A DNA stretch of 51,245 nucleotides, taken from NCBI GenBank assembly GCA_022705945.1, contig JAKJDL010000011.1, forward strand, positions 1 to 51,245, in the 5' to 3' direction. The position numbers and the translations under genes are program-made. A model generated the notes under the pieces. It searched no databases. It was not told the DNA's origin and was given only the letters and a program-made list of their open reading frames with translations. This DNA comes from Candidatus Omnitrophota bacterium (GTDB lineage Bacteria > Omnitrophota > Omnitrophia > Omnitrophales > Aquincolibacteriaceae). This document shows, piece by piece, positions 39,586 to 47,695 of the stretch (within the stretch, counting starts at the first letter, position 1; each line of letters begins with the position of its first letter).

Positions 39586-39948
39586 ATGTCGAACAAGAAA
39601 GAATCAGGAAGATTGGCGAGGCACCGGAGGATCCGGCGCAAGATTTTTGGCACCGCGGAATGTCCCCGTGTTGTTGTTCACAGGTCCCTGATGAATCTTC
39701 AGGCCCAGGCTATCGATGATGTCGGTCAAAAGACCCTGGCCGCCTGTTCATCGTGCGACAAGGATTTTATGAAGCAGGCTCCCTCGAAGGGGAAACTTCC
39801 CGCTGCCGAAAAGCTCGGAGAAATGTTTGCGGGCGAATTGAAGAAAAAGGGAATCGAAAAGATTGCGTTTGACCGCGGGGGCTACCAGTATCACGGGCGC
39901 GTCAAGGCGTTTGCGGAAGCCGTTCGCAAAGGCGGTATCCGGTTTTAG
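39586..39948 (+). CDS. rplR: 50S ribosomal protein uL18
   Basis: A 120-aa uL18 binding 5S rRNA. It contains RHRRIRRKIFGTAECPRVVV, AQAIDDVGQKTLAACS and FDRGGYQYHGRVKAFAEAVR with the terminal GGIRF. Length is typical. Confidence 0.97.
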   Translation: MSNKKESGRLARHRRIRRKIFGTAECPRVVVHRSLMNLQAQAIDDVGQKTLAACSSCDKDFMKQAPSKGKLPAAEKLGEMFAGELKKKGIEKIAFDRGGYQYHGRVKAFAEAVRKGGIRF

Positions 39949-39986
39949 CCTCTAACAAAGTAAATCTGAAAGGAATCTGACAAGGC

Positions 39987-40577
39987 ATGCAAAACCCTGA
40001 AGCACCGAAGAGTGAGGAAGTAAAAGAAGTCGAGGCTCCCAAAAAGCCGGCAAGAGCGCCCCGGAATATGGCGTCTGTTCCCAAGATGGCGGGGGATGCG
40101 ACCACCTTTGAAAAGGTGATTCAGGTGAATCGTTGCGCGAAGGTTGTTAAGGGCGGAAAGCGTTTTTCTTTTAGCGCGCTTGTGGTGGTCGGTAACGGAT
40201 CCGGCGAACTCGGGTTCGCCCAGGGGAAGGCCAATGAGGTTGCGGATGCGATCAAGAAGGCCCTTATTGCCGCCCGTAAAACAAAAATTAAGATCACTCT
40301 GAAAGGGACAACGATCCCCCACGAGATCATCGGGCGCTACGGAGCGGCCAGAGTGCTCCTAAAACCGGCGGCACCCGGTACCGGCGTTATCGCCGGGGGA
40401 TCGGTTCGCGCGGTTTGTGAGGCCTGCGGGATCAAAGATATCCTGGCAAAAAGCCTCGGCAGCGATAATTCGATCAATGTGTTAAAAGCTTCCGTTGACG
40501 GCTTGACGTCGCTTGTGGACCGTCGCGTCCGTCTTGATACGACGGAAGAAGAAAAGAAGGTCCCAGATGCGTCATAA
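39987..40577 (+). CDS. rpsE: 30S ribosomal protein uS5 with N-terminal extension
   Basis: A 196-aa uS5. The core starts near residue 41 ([20 protein letters not shown]) and contains [39 protein letters not shown] and [17 protein letters not shown]. The first ~40 residues (Glu/Lys/Pro/Ala-rich) exceed the usual N-terminus. It overlaps rplO by 11 bp, so rpmD (L30), normally between them, is absent. Confidence 0.97.
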   Translation: MQNPEAPKSEEVKEVEAPKKPARAPRNMASVPKMAGDATTFEKVIQVNRCAKVVKGGKRFSFSALVVVGNGSGELGFAQGKANEVADAIKKALIAARKTKIKITLKGTTIPHEIIGRYGAARVLLKPAAPGTGVIAGGSVRAVCEACGIKDILAKSLGSDNSINVLKASVDGLTSLVDRRVRLDTTEEEKKVPDAS

Positions 40578-40998
40578 AACTCCTTACAAGAAAAGAAAAA
40601 AGCGGGTCGGCCGTGGGATCGGCTCAGGGCGCGGCAAGACCTCGACCAAGGGTCATAAAGGACAGCGGTCCCGTTCGGGATACCGCTTCCGTCCCGGTTT
40701 TGAGGGCGGGCAGAATCCGCTTCACCGCCGTTTGCCCAAACGCGGCTTTAATAACACGGAATTCGAAACGGTTTATTCGGTCGTCAATCTGAAGCAGATC
40801 GCCGGTCTTTCCGAAAAAGAGGTCACTCCCGAACTTCTTATCCGGCGCGGTGTCGTTAAAAAGCTTCAGGACGGTATCAAGATTCTTGGGGACGGCGATC
40901 TCAAAGATGCTGTGACCGTGAAAGCCCATTGTTTCAGTGCTTCCGCCAAGGCCAAGATTGAGGCGAAGGGCGGACAAGCGGTCCGGATAACAAAATAA
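40567..40998 (+). CDS. rplO: 50S ribosomal protein uL15
   Basis: A 143-aa uL15. It contains [40 protein letters not shown] and [12 protein letters not shown], the family signature. ATG 40567 lies inside the last codons of rpsE (11-bp overlap); an upstream in-frame start would add non-conserved residues. It precedes secY by 22 nt. Confidence 0.96.
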   Translation: MRHKTPYKKRKKRVGRGIGSGRGKTSTKGHKGQRSRSGYRFRPGFEGGQNPLHRRLPKRGFNNTEFETVYSVVNLKQIAGLSEKEVTPELLIRRGVVKKLQDGIKILGDGDLKDAVTVKAHCFSASAKAKIEAKGGQAVRITK

Positions 40999-41020
40999 AA
41001 TTCAGAAGAACGGAGTTCTG

Positions 41021-42364
41021 GTGCTACAAGCGTTCGCAAATATTTTTAAAATCCCCGACCTTCGCAAGAAGATATTCTTCACCTTCATGATCATCGGGAT
41101 CTACCGGATCGGGGCCTTTGTGCCTACGCCCGGGATCGACGGGGTCGCGCTTGCCCGTTTTTTCCAGCAAAACATGGGAGACGGGAGCCTGTTCGGTTTT
41201 ATGGGGATGTTTACCGGAGGCGCTCTTCAAAAGGCCACGATCTTTGCGCTCGGGATCATGCCGTATATCTCGGCTTCGATTATCCTTCAGCTCCTGACCG
41301 TTGTTATTCCCGCGCTGGAGAAAATGGCCAAGGAAGGCGAAGAGGGCCGCAAGAAGATCATCCAGCTGACCCGTTACGGCACGATTATCCTCAGCTTGTT
41401 CCAGACATTTTTTATCGCGCTTTGGCTTGAAAATCCGGCGGCTTTTAACGGAACCGTGATCGTTCCGAATCCGGGCTGGGGGTTCCGTCTCATGTGCATG
41501 CTGACCATGACGACAGGCACGGCGTTCATCATGTGGCTCGGTGAGCAGATTGACGCGAAGGGGATCGGTAACGGCATGTCGATTATCATCACCGCGGGTA
41601 TTATCGAGTCGCTTCCCGAAGCGTTCCGCCAGACCTGGGTTCTCTTGTCTCCGTTTGACCCTGCGAGGCAGCAGCTTCCGTGGTGGAAATTCGTGGTGTT
41701 GTGCGCCCTCTTTGTCGGGGCGGTGATCTTTTTGATCCTTATTATTCAGGGACAGCGCAAGATCCCCGTGCAATATGCGAAACAGATCCGCGGTCACAGG
41801 GTTTACGGCGGCCAAAGCACATACCTGCCGCTTAAAGTCAACCAGGCGGGTGTGATCCCGATTATTTTTGCGCAATCGGTGATCCTGTTTCCGGCAACGC
41901 TGGCGGGATTTTTTCCAAAAGCAGGCGCGCTGACGACGGTCGCCAAGTGGATCTCTTACGGAACCGTGACTTACGCGGCGATGGACGCTCTTTTGATCAT
42001 TTTCTTCACGTTCTTTTACACGGCCATCACGTTTAATCCGATCGACGTAAGCGATAATCTTCAAAAATACGGCGGTTTTATTCCCGGAATCCGACCGGGG
42101 AAAACGACCGCGGAGTATCTGGATTATTTGATGACCCGTATCGCGATGGCGGGCGCTGTTATTCTTGCGCTGATCGCCCTGTTCCCGAGGCTCATTTCGG
42201 GGGCGATGGGCATACCGTTTCTTGTTGCGAGCTTTTTTGGCGGTACCGGGCTTTTAATCATCGTCGGTGTTATTTTGGACGTTATGCGGTCGGTGGAATC
42301 ACAGCTGATCATGCGGCATTATGACGGGTTTATCAAACGAGGCCGGCTGAAAGGGCGCCGCTAA
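41021..42364 (+). CDS. secY: Preprotein translocase subunit SecY
   Basis: A 447-aa SecY with about ten membrane spans, the protein-conducting channel. The start is GTG 41021 after CGGAG: FANIFKIPDLRKKIFFTFMI is the first amphipathic/TM region. The plug-side segment RIGAFVPTPGID, GIMPYISASIILQLL and the C-terminal VESQLIMRHYDGFIKRGRLK are canonical. Length is typical. It precedes adk by 2 nt. Confidence 0.97.
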   Translation: MLQAFANIFKIPDLRKKIFFTFMIIGIYRIGAFVPTPGIDGVALARFFQQNMGDGSLFGFMGMFTGGALQKATIFALGIMPYISASIILQLLTVVIPALEKMAKEGEEGRKKIIQLTRYGTIILSLFQTFFIALWLENPAAFNGTVIVPNPGWGFRLMCMLTMTTGTAFIMWLGEQIDAKGIGNGMSIIITAGIIESLPEAFRQTWVLLSPFDPARQQLPWWKFVVLCALFVGAVIFLILIIQGQRKIPVQYAKQIRGHRVYGGQSTYLPLKVNQAGVIPIIFAQSVILFPATLAGFFPKAGALTTVAKWISYGTVTYAAMDALLIIFFTFFYTAITFNPIDVSDNLQKYGGFIPGIRPGKTTAEYLDYLMTRIAMAGAVILALIALFPRLISGAMGIPFLVASFFGGTGLLIIVGVILDVMRSVESQLIMRHYDGFIKRGRLKGRR

Positions 42365-42366
42365 TC

Positions 42367-43023
42367 ATGAATCTCGTTTTCTTGGGACCCCCCGGGGCGG
42401 GCAAAGGCACTCACGCGGAAATACTGAGCAAAGAGAAAAGGCTCGTCCATCTGGCTGCGGGCGACATTCTTCGCCGCAACGTCAAAGAAGGCACGGAGCT
42501 CGGCAATCAAGCCAAGAGTATCATGGCGCGCGGGGAACTTGTCCCCGACGCATTGGTCAATGACATGATGTTTGCGGAGATCCGCTCCCTGAAAGCTAAA
42601 GGGAGCGAGGGCTTTATCCTGGACGGGTACCCGCGGACGATCGGGCAGGCCGAGGAGCTTGACCGGTTCCTCACCAGGGAAAAAATGTCTTTAACGGCCG
42701 CCGTCAATTTCGACGCTTCGGAAGCTGTGGTAATCGAGCGGCTTTCGGGCAGGAGGATCTGTGCGGTTGACGGGAAGATCTATCATGTCAGGAACATGCC
42801 CCCCAAAACGGAAGGGATCTGCGATTGCCATGGGCAGCCGCTGCTTACAAGGAAAGATGATCAGCCGGAAACGATCAAAACGCGCCTTGCGGTTTATCAT
42901 GAATCCACGAAGCCTTTGATCGATTTTTACTTTCGGAAAGGCATTCTGCGTCATGTCGCAGCCGACGGCGATGCGCCTTCGGTTCAGAAGATGTTAGAAA
43001 AGCTCTTTGAAAACACCCGCTGA
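42367..43023 (+). CDS. adk: Adenylate kinase with metal-type LID domain
   Basis: A 218-aa long-form adenylate kinase (ATP + AMP = 2 ADP). The P-loop is GPPGAGKGTHA (7-17) and the AMP site includes GFILDGYPRT (82-91). The LID carries C132, D135, C152 and H155 with the spacing of the zinc LID of Bacillus enzymes (C-x2-C-x16-C-x2-D/C), here as a Cys-Asp-Cys-His set. This suggests a metal site with unusual ligands. The secY-adk-map order is standard. Confidence 0.97.
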   Translation: MNLVFLGPPGAGKGTHAEILSKEKRLVHLAAGDILRRNVKEGTELGNQAKSIMARGELVPDALVNDMMFAEIRSLKAKGSEGFILDGYPRTIGQAEELDRFLTREKMSLTAAVNFDASEAVVIERLSGRRICAVDGKIYHVRNMPPKTEGICDCHGQPLLTRKDDQPETIKTRLAVYHESTKPLIDFYFRKGILRHVAADGDAPSVQKMLEKLFENTR

Positions 43024-43029
43024 GCCCGC

Positions 43030-43782
43030 ATGATCGAACTTAAATCGAACCGCGAGGTTCAGAACATTGCGGGATCAGGCAGGATCATCCGGAAGATTTT
43101 CAAGGTTCTTCACCCCATGATCCGTGAAGGAGTAACGGGAATAGAGCTTGATCAAAAAGCCGAAGAGGTGATCCGAAGCTGCGGGGCCGCGGGATCATTT
43201 AAAGGATACCGGGGGTATCCGGCGACCATATGTGTCTCGATAAATGAAGAAGTAGTTCACGGAATACCCGACAAGCGCCGCCTGATGAACGGGGACGTCG
43301 TCAGTATCGATGTCGGAGTGAAACAGAACGGGTTTCATGCCGATGCCGCCAGGACCTGGATGGTCGGCGGGGTGGACGATGAGCGCAAGAGGCTGATCGC
43401 CGTAGCGAAGGATTCTTTTGACGTGGCGTTGTCGAAGTTCCGCGCGGGTTGGCGGATCGGGGATCTTTCGGAAGCGATCCAGGTATACGTGGAATCGCAG
43501 GGGTTTCAGGTTGTCCGGGAGTATGCCGGGCACGGGATCGGCAGGGATCTCCATGAAGACCCGCAGGTTCCCAATTACGGCAAGCCCGGGCGCGGAGCAA
43601 AAATTGAACCCGGGATCGTGCTTGCGATTGAGCCGATGGTGACGGCGGGCCACTTTGCGGTTGAAACGCTTTCAAACGGATGGACGGTCGTTACGAAGGA
43701 CCGGAAGTGTGCGAGTCATTACGAAGATACCGTGGCATTCACGGAAGATGGTTTTATAAATTTAACCGGGGAAGCGGAGTAG
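43030..43782 (+). CDS. map: Type I methionine aminopeptidase
   Basis: A 250-aa enzyme removing the initiator Met. All five dinuclear metal ligands are present: D94, D105, H168, E201 and E232, with substrate-site H77. Segments ICVSINEEVVHGIP and YAGHGIGRDLHEDP are typical. Length is standard without an N-terminal zinc extension. It follows adk by 6 nt. The following 131 nt hold no gene I can support. Confidence 0.97.
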   Translation: MIELKSNREVQNIAGSGRIIRKIFKVLHPMIREGVTGIELDQKAEEVIRSCGAAGSFKGYRGYPATICVSINEEVVHGIPDKRRLMNGDVVSIDVGVKQNGFHADAARTWMVGGVDDERKRLIAVAKDSFDVALSKFRAGWRIGDLSEAIQVYVESQGFQVVREYAGHGIGRDLHEDPQVPNYGKPGRGAKIEPGIVLAIEPMVTAGHFAVETLSNGWTVVTKDRKCASHYEDTVAFTEDGFINLTGEAE

Positions 43783-43913
43783 TTCCGGTTCACTCCCGAG
43801 TGAGATTGAAGAAAGACTTTGGCGGAGATCATTCGGCTCGAAATGTTTGTTCGGGATGTCTCCATCGATGAAACGGCAACGAGTCATTCAACAAAAGACA
43901 GGGTGATAAAATA

Positions 43914-44132
43914 ATGGCAAAGGAAGATGCGATCGAGGTCGAGGGGACGGTGATCGAACCTCTCCCGAACGCGATGTTCCGAGTGGAGCTTGAAAACGGA
44001 CACCGTGTCCTCACCCATATTTCGGGCAAGATGAGGATGCACTATATACGCATTCTTCCCGGAGACAAGGTGAAGGTGGAGCTTTCACCCTATGATCTGA
44101 CCCGGGGCCGGATCACATTCCGGGTCAAATAA
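43914..44132 (+). CDS. infA: Translation initiation factor IF-1
   Basis: A 72-aa OB-fold factor occupying the A site during initiation. It begins [20 protein letters not shown] and contains [20 protein letters not shown] and [20 protein letters not shown]. Length matches the family exactly. AGGGTGA precedes the ATG by about 8 nt. A 7-bp hairpin (TTTTCCG/CGGAAAA, 44165-44181) lies between it and rpmJ. Confidence 0.98.
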   Translation: MAKEDAIEVEGTVIEPLPNAMFRVELENGHRVLTHISGKMRMHYIRILPGDKVKVELSPYDLTRGRITFRVK

Positions 44133-44205
44133 ACCGGGCGAAATTTCCCGAAACGTTTGAGGGTTTTTCCGAAGCGGAAAAGCTTAATAAGATCGGAGAA
44201 GTGTT

Positions 44206-44319
44206 ATGAAAGTTCGAAGTTCAGTCAAAAGAATTTGCGAGAAGTGCAAGATCATCCGTCGCAAAGGATATGTTTACGTGATTTGCTCTAACCCGAAACA
44301 CAAACAAAGACAGGGTTAA
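44206..44319 (+). CDS. rpmJ: 50S ribosomal protein bL36, zinc-binding form
   Basis: A 37-aa bL36 translated directly from the sequence. It begins [20 protein letters not shown] and ends [11 protein letters not shown], with zinc ligands C11, C14, C27 and H32. GGAGAA lies before ATG 44206. It is the last gene before a structured 127-nt leader preceding rpsM. Confidence 0.96.
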   Translation: MKVRSSVKRICEKCKIIRRKGYVYVICSNPKHKQRQG

Positions 44320-44446
44320 GTAGGTTAGCTTTAAATTTTCGAGAAAATTTATTTTAAGCTTACTTAAACCCGAAAGGGCTGAGCGATCCCGGACGGATTT
44401 TTCTTAAAAAATTCGGGATAAACTGCTCGGGAAAGGAACTAAAGTT
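44320..44446 (+). promoter_or_regulatory. Structured leader upstream of rpsM (alpha-type operon)
   Basis: Two hairpins in tandem. The first pairs TAAATTTT (44332-44339) with AAAATTTA (44344-44351) around loop CGAG; outer AGCTT/AAGCT pairing extends it across a small internal loop. The second pairs ATCCCG (44386-44391) with CGGGAT (44414-44419) and encloses ATTTTT/AAAAAT. In E. coli, S4 binds a pseudoknot at this place to repress rpsM-K-D. Position and structure suggest an equivalent, but no direct motif match was made. Confidence 0.5.
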
Positions 44447-44830
44447 ATGCCGCGTATTTTGGGTGTGGATATTCCAAAAGAAAAAAAGGCTGAAATCGCC
44501 CTGACGTATTTATACGGGATCGGGCGGGCGCTTGCCAGGCAAGTGCTCGATGAGGCGAACATTGACTGGAACAAGCGCGCCAGGGATCTGACCGACGCTG
44601 AGGTTTCCGCGATCACCGGTATTATCCAGAAGACCTGCCGGGTCGAAGGGGACCTGCGTCGCGAAATCCAGCAGAACATCAAGCGGTTGATGGATATCCG
44701 CTGCTACCGCGGCGTCCGTCATGTCAAAGGGCTTCCCGTGCGCGGTCAAAGGACTCACACGAATGCCCGCACGCGCAAAGGAAAACGTAAAACCGTCGGT
44801 GGTCTCAGCAAAAAGGCGCCGGCTCCGTAA
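44447..44830 (+). CDS. rpsM: 30S ribosomal protein uS13
   Basis: A 127-aa uS13 contacting tRNA in the 30S head. It contains [36 protein letters not shown] and the C-terminal [18 protein letters not shown]. Length is normal. It opens the rpsM-rpsK-rpsD-rpoA-rplQ block. Confidence 0.98.
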   Translation: MPRILGVDIPKEKKAEIALTYLYGIGRALARQVLDEANIDWNKRARDLTDAEVSAITGIIQKTCRVEGDLRREIQQNIKRLMDIRCYRGVRHVKGLPVRGQRTHTNARTRKGKRKTVGGLSKKAPAP

Positions 44831-44878
44831 TAAAGCAACAGATCCCGAAAGGTTCATAAAGGAAAAGGTACAATTATC

Positions 44879-45250
44879 ATGGCAAAGAAGAAGAAAATAA
44901 AACAGCTGGCCCGCGGGGTGGTTCATATCGCGGCCAGTTTCAATAACACGATCATCACGATCACGGATGCGACCGGCAACACGGTTGTCTGGGAATCCGC
45001 CGGATCTGCCGGTTTCAAGGGCTCGAAAAAATCGACGCCGTTTGCCGCGCAAATCGCCTCCGAGAAGGCCGCCAAAAAGGCTATGGAATACGGTGTGCGG
45101 GAAGTTGAGGTCTATATCAAGGGCCCCGGCGCCGGCCGCGAATCAGCGATCCGGGCACTTCAGGCTGCGGGTCTCCAGGTCACGTCCATTCATGATATTA
45201 CGCCGGTGCCGCATAATGGCTGCCGTCCGCCGAAGAAGAGGAGGGTCTAA
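44879..45250 (+). CDS. rpsK: 30S ribosomal protein uS11
   Basis: A 123-aa uS11. It contains [40 protein letters not shown] and the ending [17 protein letters not shown]. Length is standard. It precedes rpsD by 2 nt. Confidence 0.98.
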   Translation: MAKKKKIKQLARGVVHIAASFNNTIITITDATGNTVVWESAGSAGFKGSKKSTPFAAQIASEKAAKKAMEYGVREVEVYIKGPGAGRESAIRALQAAGLQVTSIHDITPVPHNGCRPPKKRRV

Positions 45251-45252
45251 GC

Positions 45253-45876
45253 ATGAGCAGGTACCGCGGTCCAGTTATCAAGCTTCACCGTCGCGAAGGA
45301 GTCAATCTTGGTCTGAAGGGCCGCCGCACGACGGATGAAAAACACGATAAACGGCTTACCAATCCCCCCGGCCAGCACGGCGCGCAGCGTTCGAAACTTT
45401 CGGATTACGGCGTGCAGCTGCGTGAAAAGCAGAAGATGAAGAGAATTTACGGTCTTGGGGAACGCCAGTTCCGTATATTTTTTCAGCGAGCTGCCCAGAA
45501 AAGGGGTGTTACGGGCGAAATTCTCATCCAGCAGCTTGAACGGCGGCTCGACAACGTGGTTTACCGTCTTCTTTTCAGCACGTCCCGGCGGGAAGCGAGA
45601 CAGATGGTCTCCCATGGCCTTGTAACCGTGAACGGCCAGAAGGTGGATATCCCTTCTTATCAGGTCAAGGTTAATGACAAGATCAGCGTGCAGGCCAAAG
45701 AAGCCACACAAAAAAGAGTGCAGGCCAGCCTTGAAAAGTGGAAAGACCTGAGTGTTCCGGAGTGGCTTGAACTTGACCGTGAAAAGTTGACGGGTTCGGT
45801 TCTGAGGCTCCCGGTCAAATCCGATGCGGGACTTCCGGTCGAAGAGTCGCTTATCGTCGAGTTGTATTCCAAGTAA
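45253..45876 (+). CDS. rpsD: 30S ribosomal protein uS4
   Basis: A 207-aa uS4, a primary 16S rRNA binder and, in E. coli, the alpha-operon repressor. It begins MSRYRGPVIKLHRREGVNLG and contains LREKQKMKRIYGLGERQFR and the S4 RNA-binding domain LERRLDNVVYRLLFSTSRRE. The N-terminal zinc cysteines of some S4 proteins are absent. A 95-nt gap with a palindromic repeat separates it from rpoA. Confidence 0.98.
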   Translation: MSRYRGPVIKLHRREGVNLGLKGRRTTDEKHDKRLTNPPGQHGAQRSKLSDYGVQLREKQKMKRIYGLGERQFRIFFQRAAQKRGVTGEILIQQLERRLDNVVYRLLFSTSRREARQMVSHGLVTVNGQKVDIPSYQVKVNDKISVQAKEATQKRVQASLEKWKDLSVPEWLELDREKLTGSVLRLPVKSDAGLPVEESLIVELYSK

Positions 45877-45889
45877 GGAAGCACTTACC

Positions 45890-45921
45890 CCGCCGGTTCA
45901 CTTGCGAAGCAAGGCAGGCGG
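45890..45921 (+). repeat. REP-like palindrome between rpsD and rpoA
   Basis: Nested arms: outer CCGCC (45890-45894) with GGCGG (45917-45921), inner CTTGC (45901-45905) with GCAAG (45909-45913) around a GAA loop. GC-rich two-step palindromes of this kind resemble dispersed extragenic repeats. No T-run follows, so it is unlikely to terminate the operon. Confidence 0.6.
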
Positions 45922-45971
45922 AGGAAATTTAAATTCGTTCCCGGACAGGGGACTCAGGGAGGACAAAGAAA

Positions 45972-46985
45972 ATGGGAATCCGTTGGAAGACTTTTGAAAT
46001 GCCGAAGCGCCTGGAGGCGGACAAGAACACGCTGACCGCCACCTACGCCAAATTCGTCGCTGAGCCGTTTGAACGCGGTTACGGGACGACGATCGGAAAC
46101 GCCCTTCGAAGGGTGCTGATCTCTTCGATCGAAGGGGCAGCGGTTACGAGCATCAAGATCGACGGAATGCTGCATGAATTCGCCACACTTGACGGCGTGG
46201 TTGAGGACGGTGCACAGATCGTTCTGAACCTGAAGAGGCTTGTGCTTCGCTATCACGGAAAAGGGCCCAAGAAGATCTACATTGATGCCAAAAAACAGGG
46301 TCCCGTGAAAGCCGCCGACATCCAGGCCGATGAGACCGTGGAGATTGTTAACCCGGATCTCGTGATCTGTACGCTTTCCAAGAGCGTTCATTTTAAGATG
46401 GAAATGGAAGTGGGCCGCGGCCGCGGATATGTCCCGGCCGAAAAGAACAAACAGGAAGATGCGGCGATCGGCGTGGTCAGCGTCGATTCCGTTTTCTCGC
46501 CCGTGACCAAAGTGAATTTCACGGTCGAAGACACCCGCGTCGGGCAAATGACGGACTATGATCGTTTGATCCTGGAGGTTTGGACGAACGGAGCGATGGG
46601 GCCGGAAGAGGCGCTTCTTTACGCGTCGAACATTCTTCAGCGTCATCTCGACATCTTTGTCAACTACGGGGAGCTTCCCGAAGAGGAGGACGAAGAGGAA
46701 GAGACCGATCACGGTTTCATGGAAATGGTCCATAAACCGATCAGCGAACTTGAGCTTTCGGTCAGGAGCGCCAACTGCCTTGAGGCGGCCAATATCAAGA
46801 CGATCGGCGATCTGGTCCAGAAGAGCGAAGCGCAGATGCTTAAATACAAGAATTTCGGGAAAAAGTCCCTCAACGAGATCAATCAGATCCTGGCGACCAT
46901 GGGGCTTCATCTCGGTATGAATCTTGACGAAAAGCTCGGGAAAAAGCCGGCTGCCGAAGCCAGCTCAATCCCGGCCGCGTCCTAA
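45972..46985 (+). CDS. rpoA: DNA-directed RNA polymerase alpha subunit
   Basis: A 337-aa alpha subunit. The N-terminal dimerisation domain includes [20 protein letters not shown] and [17 protein letters not shown]. An acidic linker follows ([10 protein letters not shown], about 236-245), then the C-terminal domain has [20 protein letters not shown] and [13 protein letters not shown], the UP-element/activator-binding helices. GGGAGGA lies 8 nt before ATG 45972. Confidence 0.98.
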   Translation: MGIRWKTFEMPKRLEADKNTLTATYAKFVAEPFERGYGTTIGNALRRVLISSIEGAAVTSIKIDGMLHEFATLDGVVEDGAQIVLNLKRLVLRYHGKGPKKIYIDAKKQGPVKAADIQADETVEIVNPDLVICTLSKSVHFKMEMEVGRGRGYVPAEKNKQEDAAIGVVSVDSVFSPVTKVNFTVEDTRVGQMTDYDRLILEVWTNGAMGPEEALLYASNILQRHLDIFVNYGELPEEEDEEEETDHGFMEMVHKPISELELSVRSANCLEAANIKTIGDLVQKSEAQMLKYKNFGKKSLNEINQILATMGLHLGMNLDEKLGKKPAAEASSIPAAS

Positions 46986-47009
46986 AGAAGAAAGAAAAGG
47001 GATCTTTTT

Positions 47010-47564
47010 ATGCGTCACCGAAGGTTACGTAGAAAATTAAACGTCAAGAGCGATCACCGCAAAGCTCTTCTCAGGAATCTTGTGCGGGCGCTTGTTATGA
47101 AAAAACGGATTGAGACCACCCACGCCAAGGCCAAGGAAACCAGCGCCCTCGCGGACAAACTGGTTACGATTGCAAAAAAAGGCGGACTTCATGCCCGGCG
47201 GACGTTGATTGCCAAGCTTGGAGACGCGGATACGGCTCGGCTTCTCGAGACCGTGATCGCTCCCAAGTTCAAGGACAGGCGGGGCGGCTACACGCGTGTG
47301 CTGCGCACGGGCGTCCGGATCGGGGATGCGTCCCAGATGTCGATCCTTGAATGGACGGCGGTATTTGAGGCGCCGGCCAAAAAGGCTAAAAAGAAAAAGG
47401 CCCCGAAAGCTGCCGAGAAGCCCTCGGAAAAGCCCGAGGTCAAGGGATCTCCGAAAACCGAGACGAAGCGCGAGGCCGAGAAGATTGCTGAGAAAAAGGA
47501 ATCCGAGAAAAAAGGAGGATTCCTGGGCGGTCTCCGAAAGTTTTTTAAAGGCGACGATAGATAA
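47010..47564 (+). CDS. rplQ: 50S ribosomal protein bL17 with long C-terminal extension
   Basis: A 184-aa bL17; the usual length is 115-130. The core begins MRHRRLRRKLNVKSDHRKAL and contains LVRALVMKKRIETTHAKAKE and RRGGYTRVLRTGVRIGDAS. From about residue 121 a Lys/Ala/Glu/Pro tail follows, ending in a hydrophobic/basic stretch GGFLGGLRKFFKG that could form a short amphipathic helix. The tail is in frame and uses similar codons, so I see no sequencing artefact. It ends the supercluster; a long hairpin follows. Confidence 0.96.
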   Translation: MRHRRLRRKLNVKSDHRKALLRNLVRALVMKKRIETTHAKAKETSALADKLVTIAKKGGLHARRTLIAKLGDADTARLLETVIAPKFKDRRGGYTRVLRTGVRIGDASQMSILEWTAVFEAPAKKAKKKKAPKAAEKPSEKPEVKGSPKTETKREAEKIAEKKESEKKGGFLGGLRKFFKGDDR

Positions 47565-47579
47565 TAATTCACGCCAATT

Positions 47580-47640
47580 AACGCGCAACGCTCAACGATT
47601 CAAAGCTTTTGCTTTGTGCGTTGTCCGTTGCGCGTTTTGT
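47580..47640 (+). terminator. Long hairpin ending the ribosomal supercluster
   Basis: Arms AACGCGCAACG (47580-47590) and CGTTGCGCGTT (47626-47636) pair perfectly. Inner stems CAACG/CGTTG (47593-47597, 47619-47623) and CAAAGC/GCTTTG (47601-47606, 47611-47616) close a TTTT loop. A short T-rich tail (TTGTTA) follows. It probably terminates transcription after rplQ. Its GCGCAACG word also occurs before fusA, so it may derive from a repeat family. Confidence 0.75.
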
Positions 47641-47695
47641 TATGCGGCCGGTTTCAATCGGGATTTGAAATTTAAAAATCAGTCACGGGGGATTT

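Noticed and set aside
41024-42064. 346-codon open frame antisense to secY
   Set aside because: Very Arg/Asp/His-rich translation typical of the complement of a membrane protein gene.
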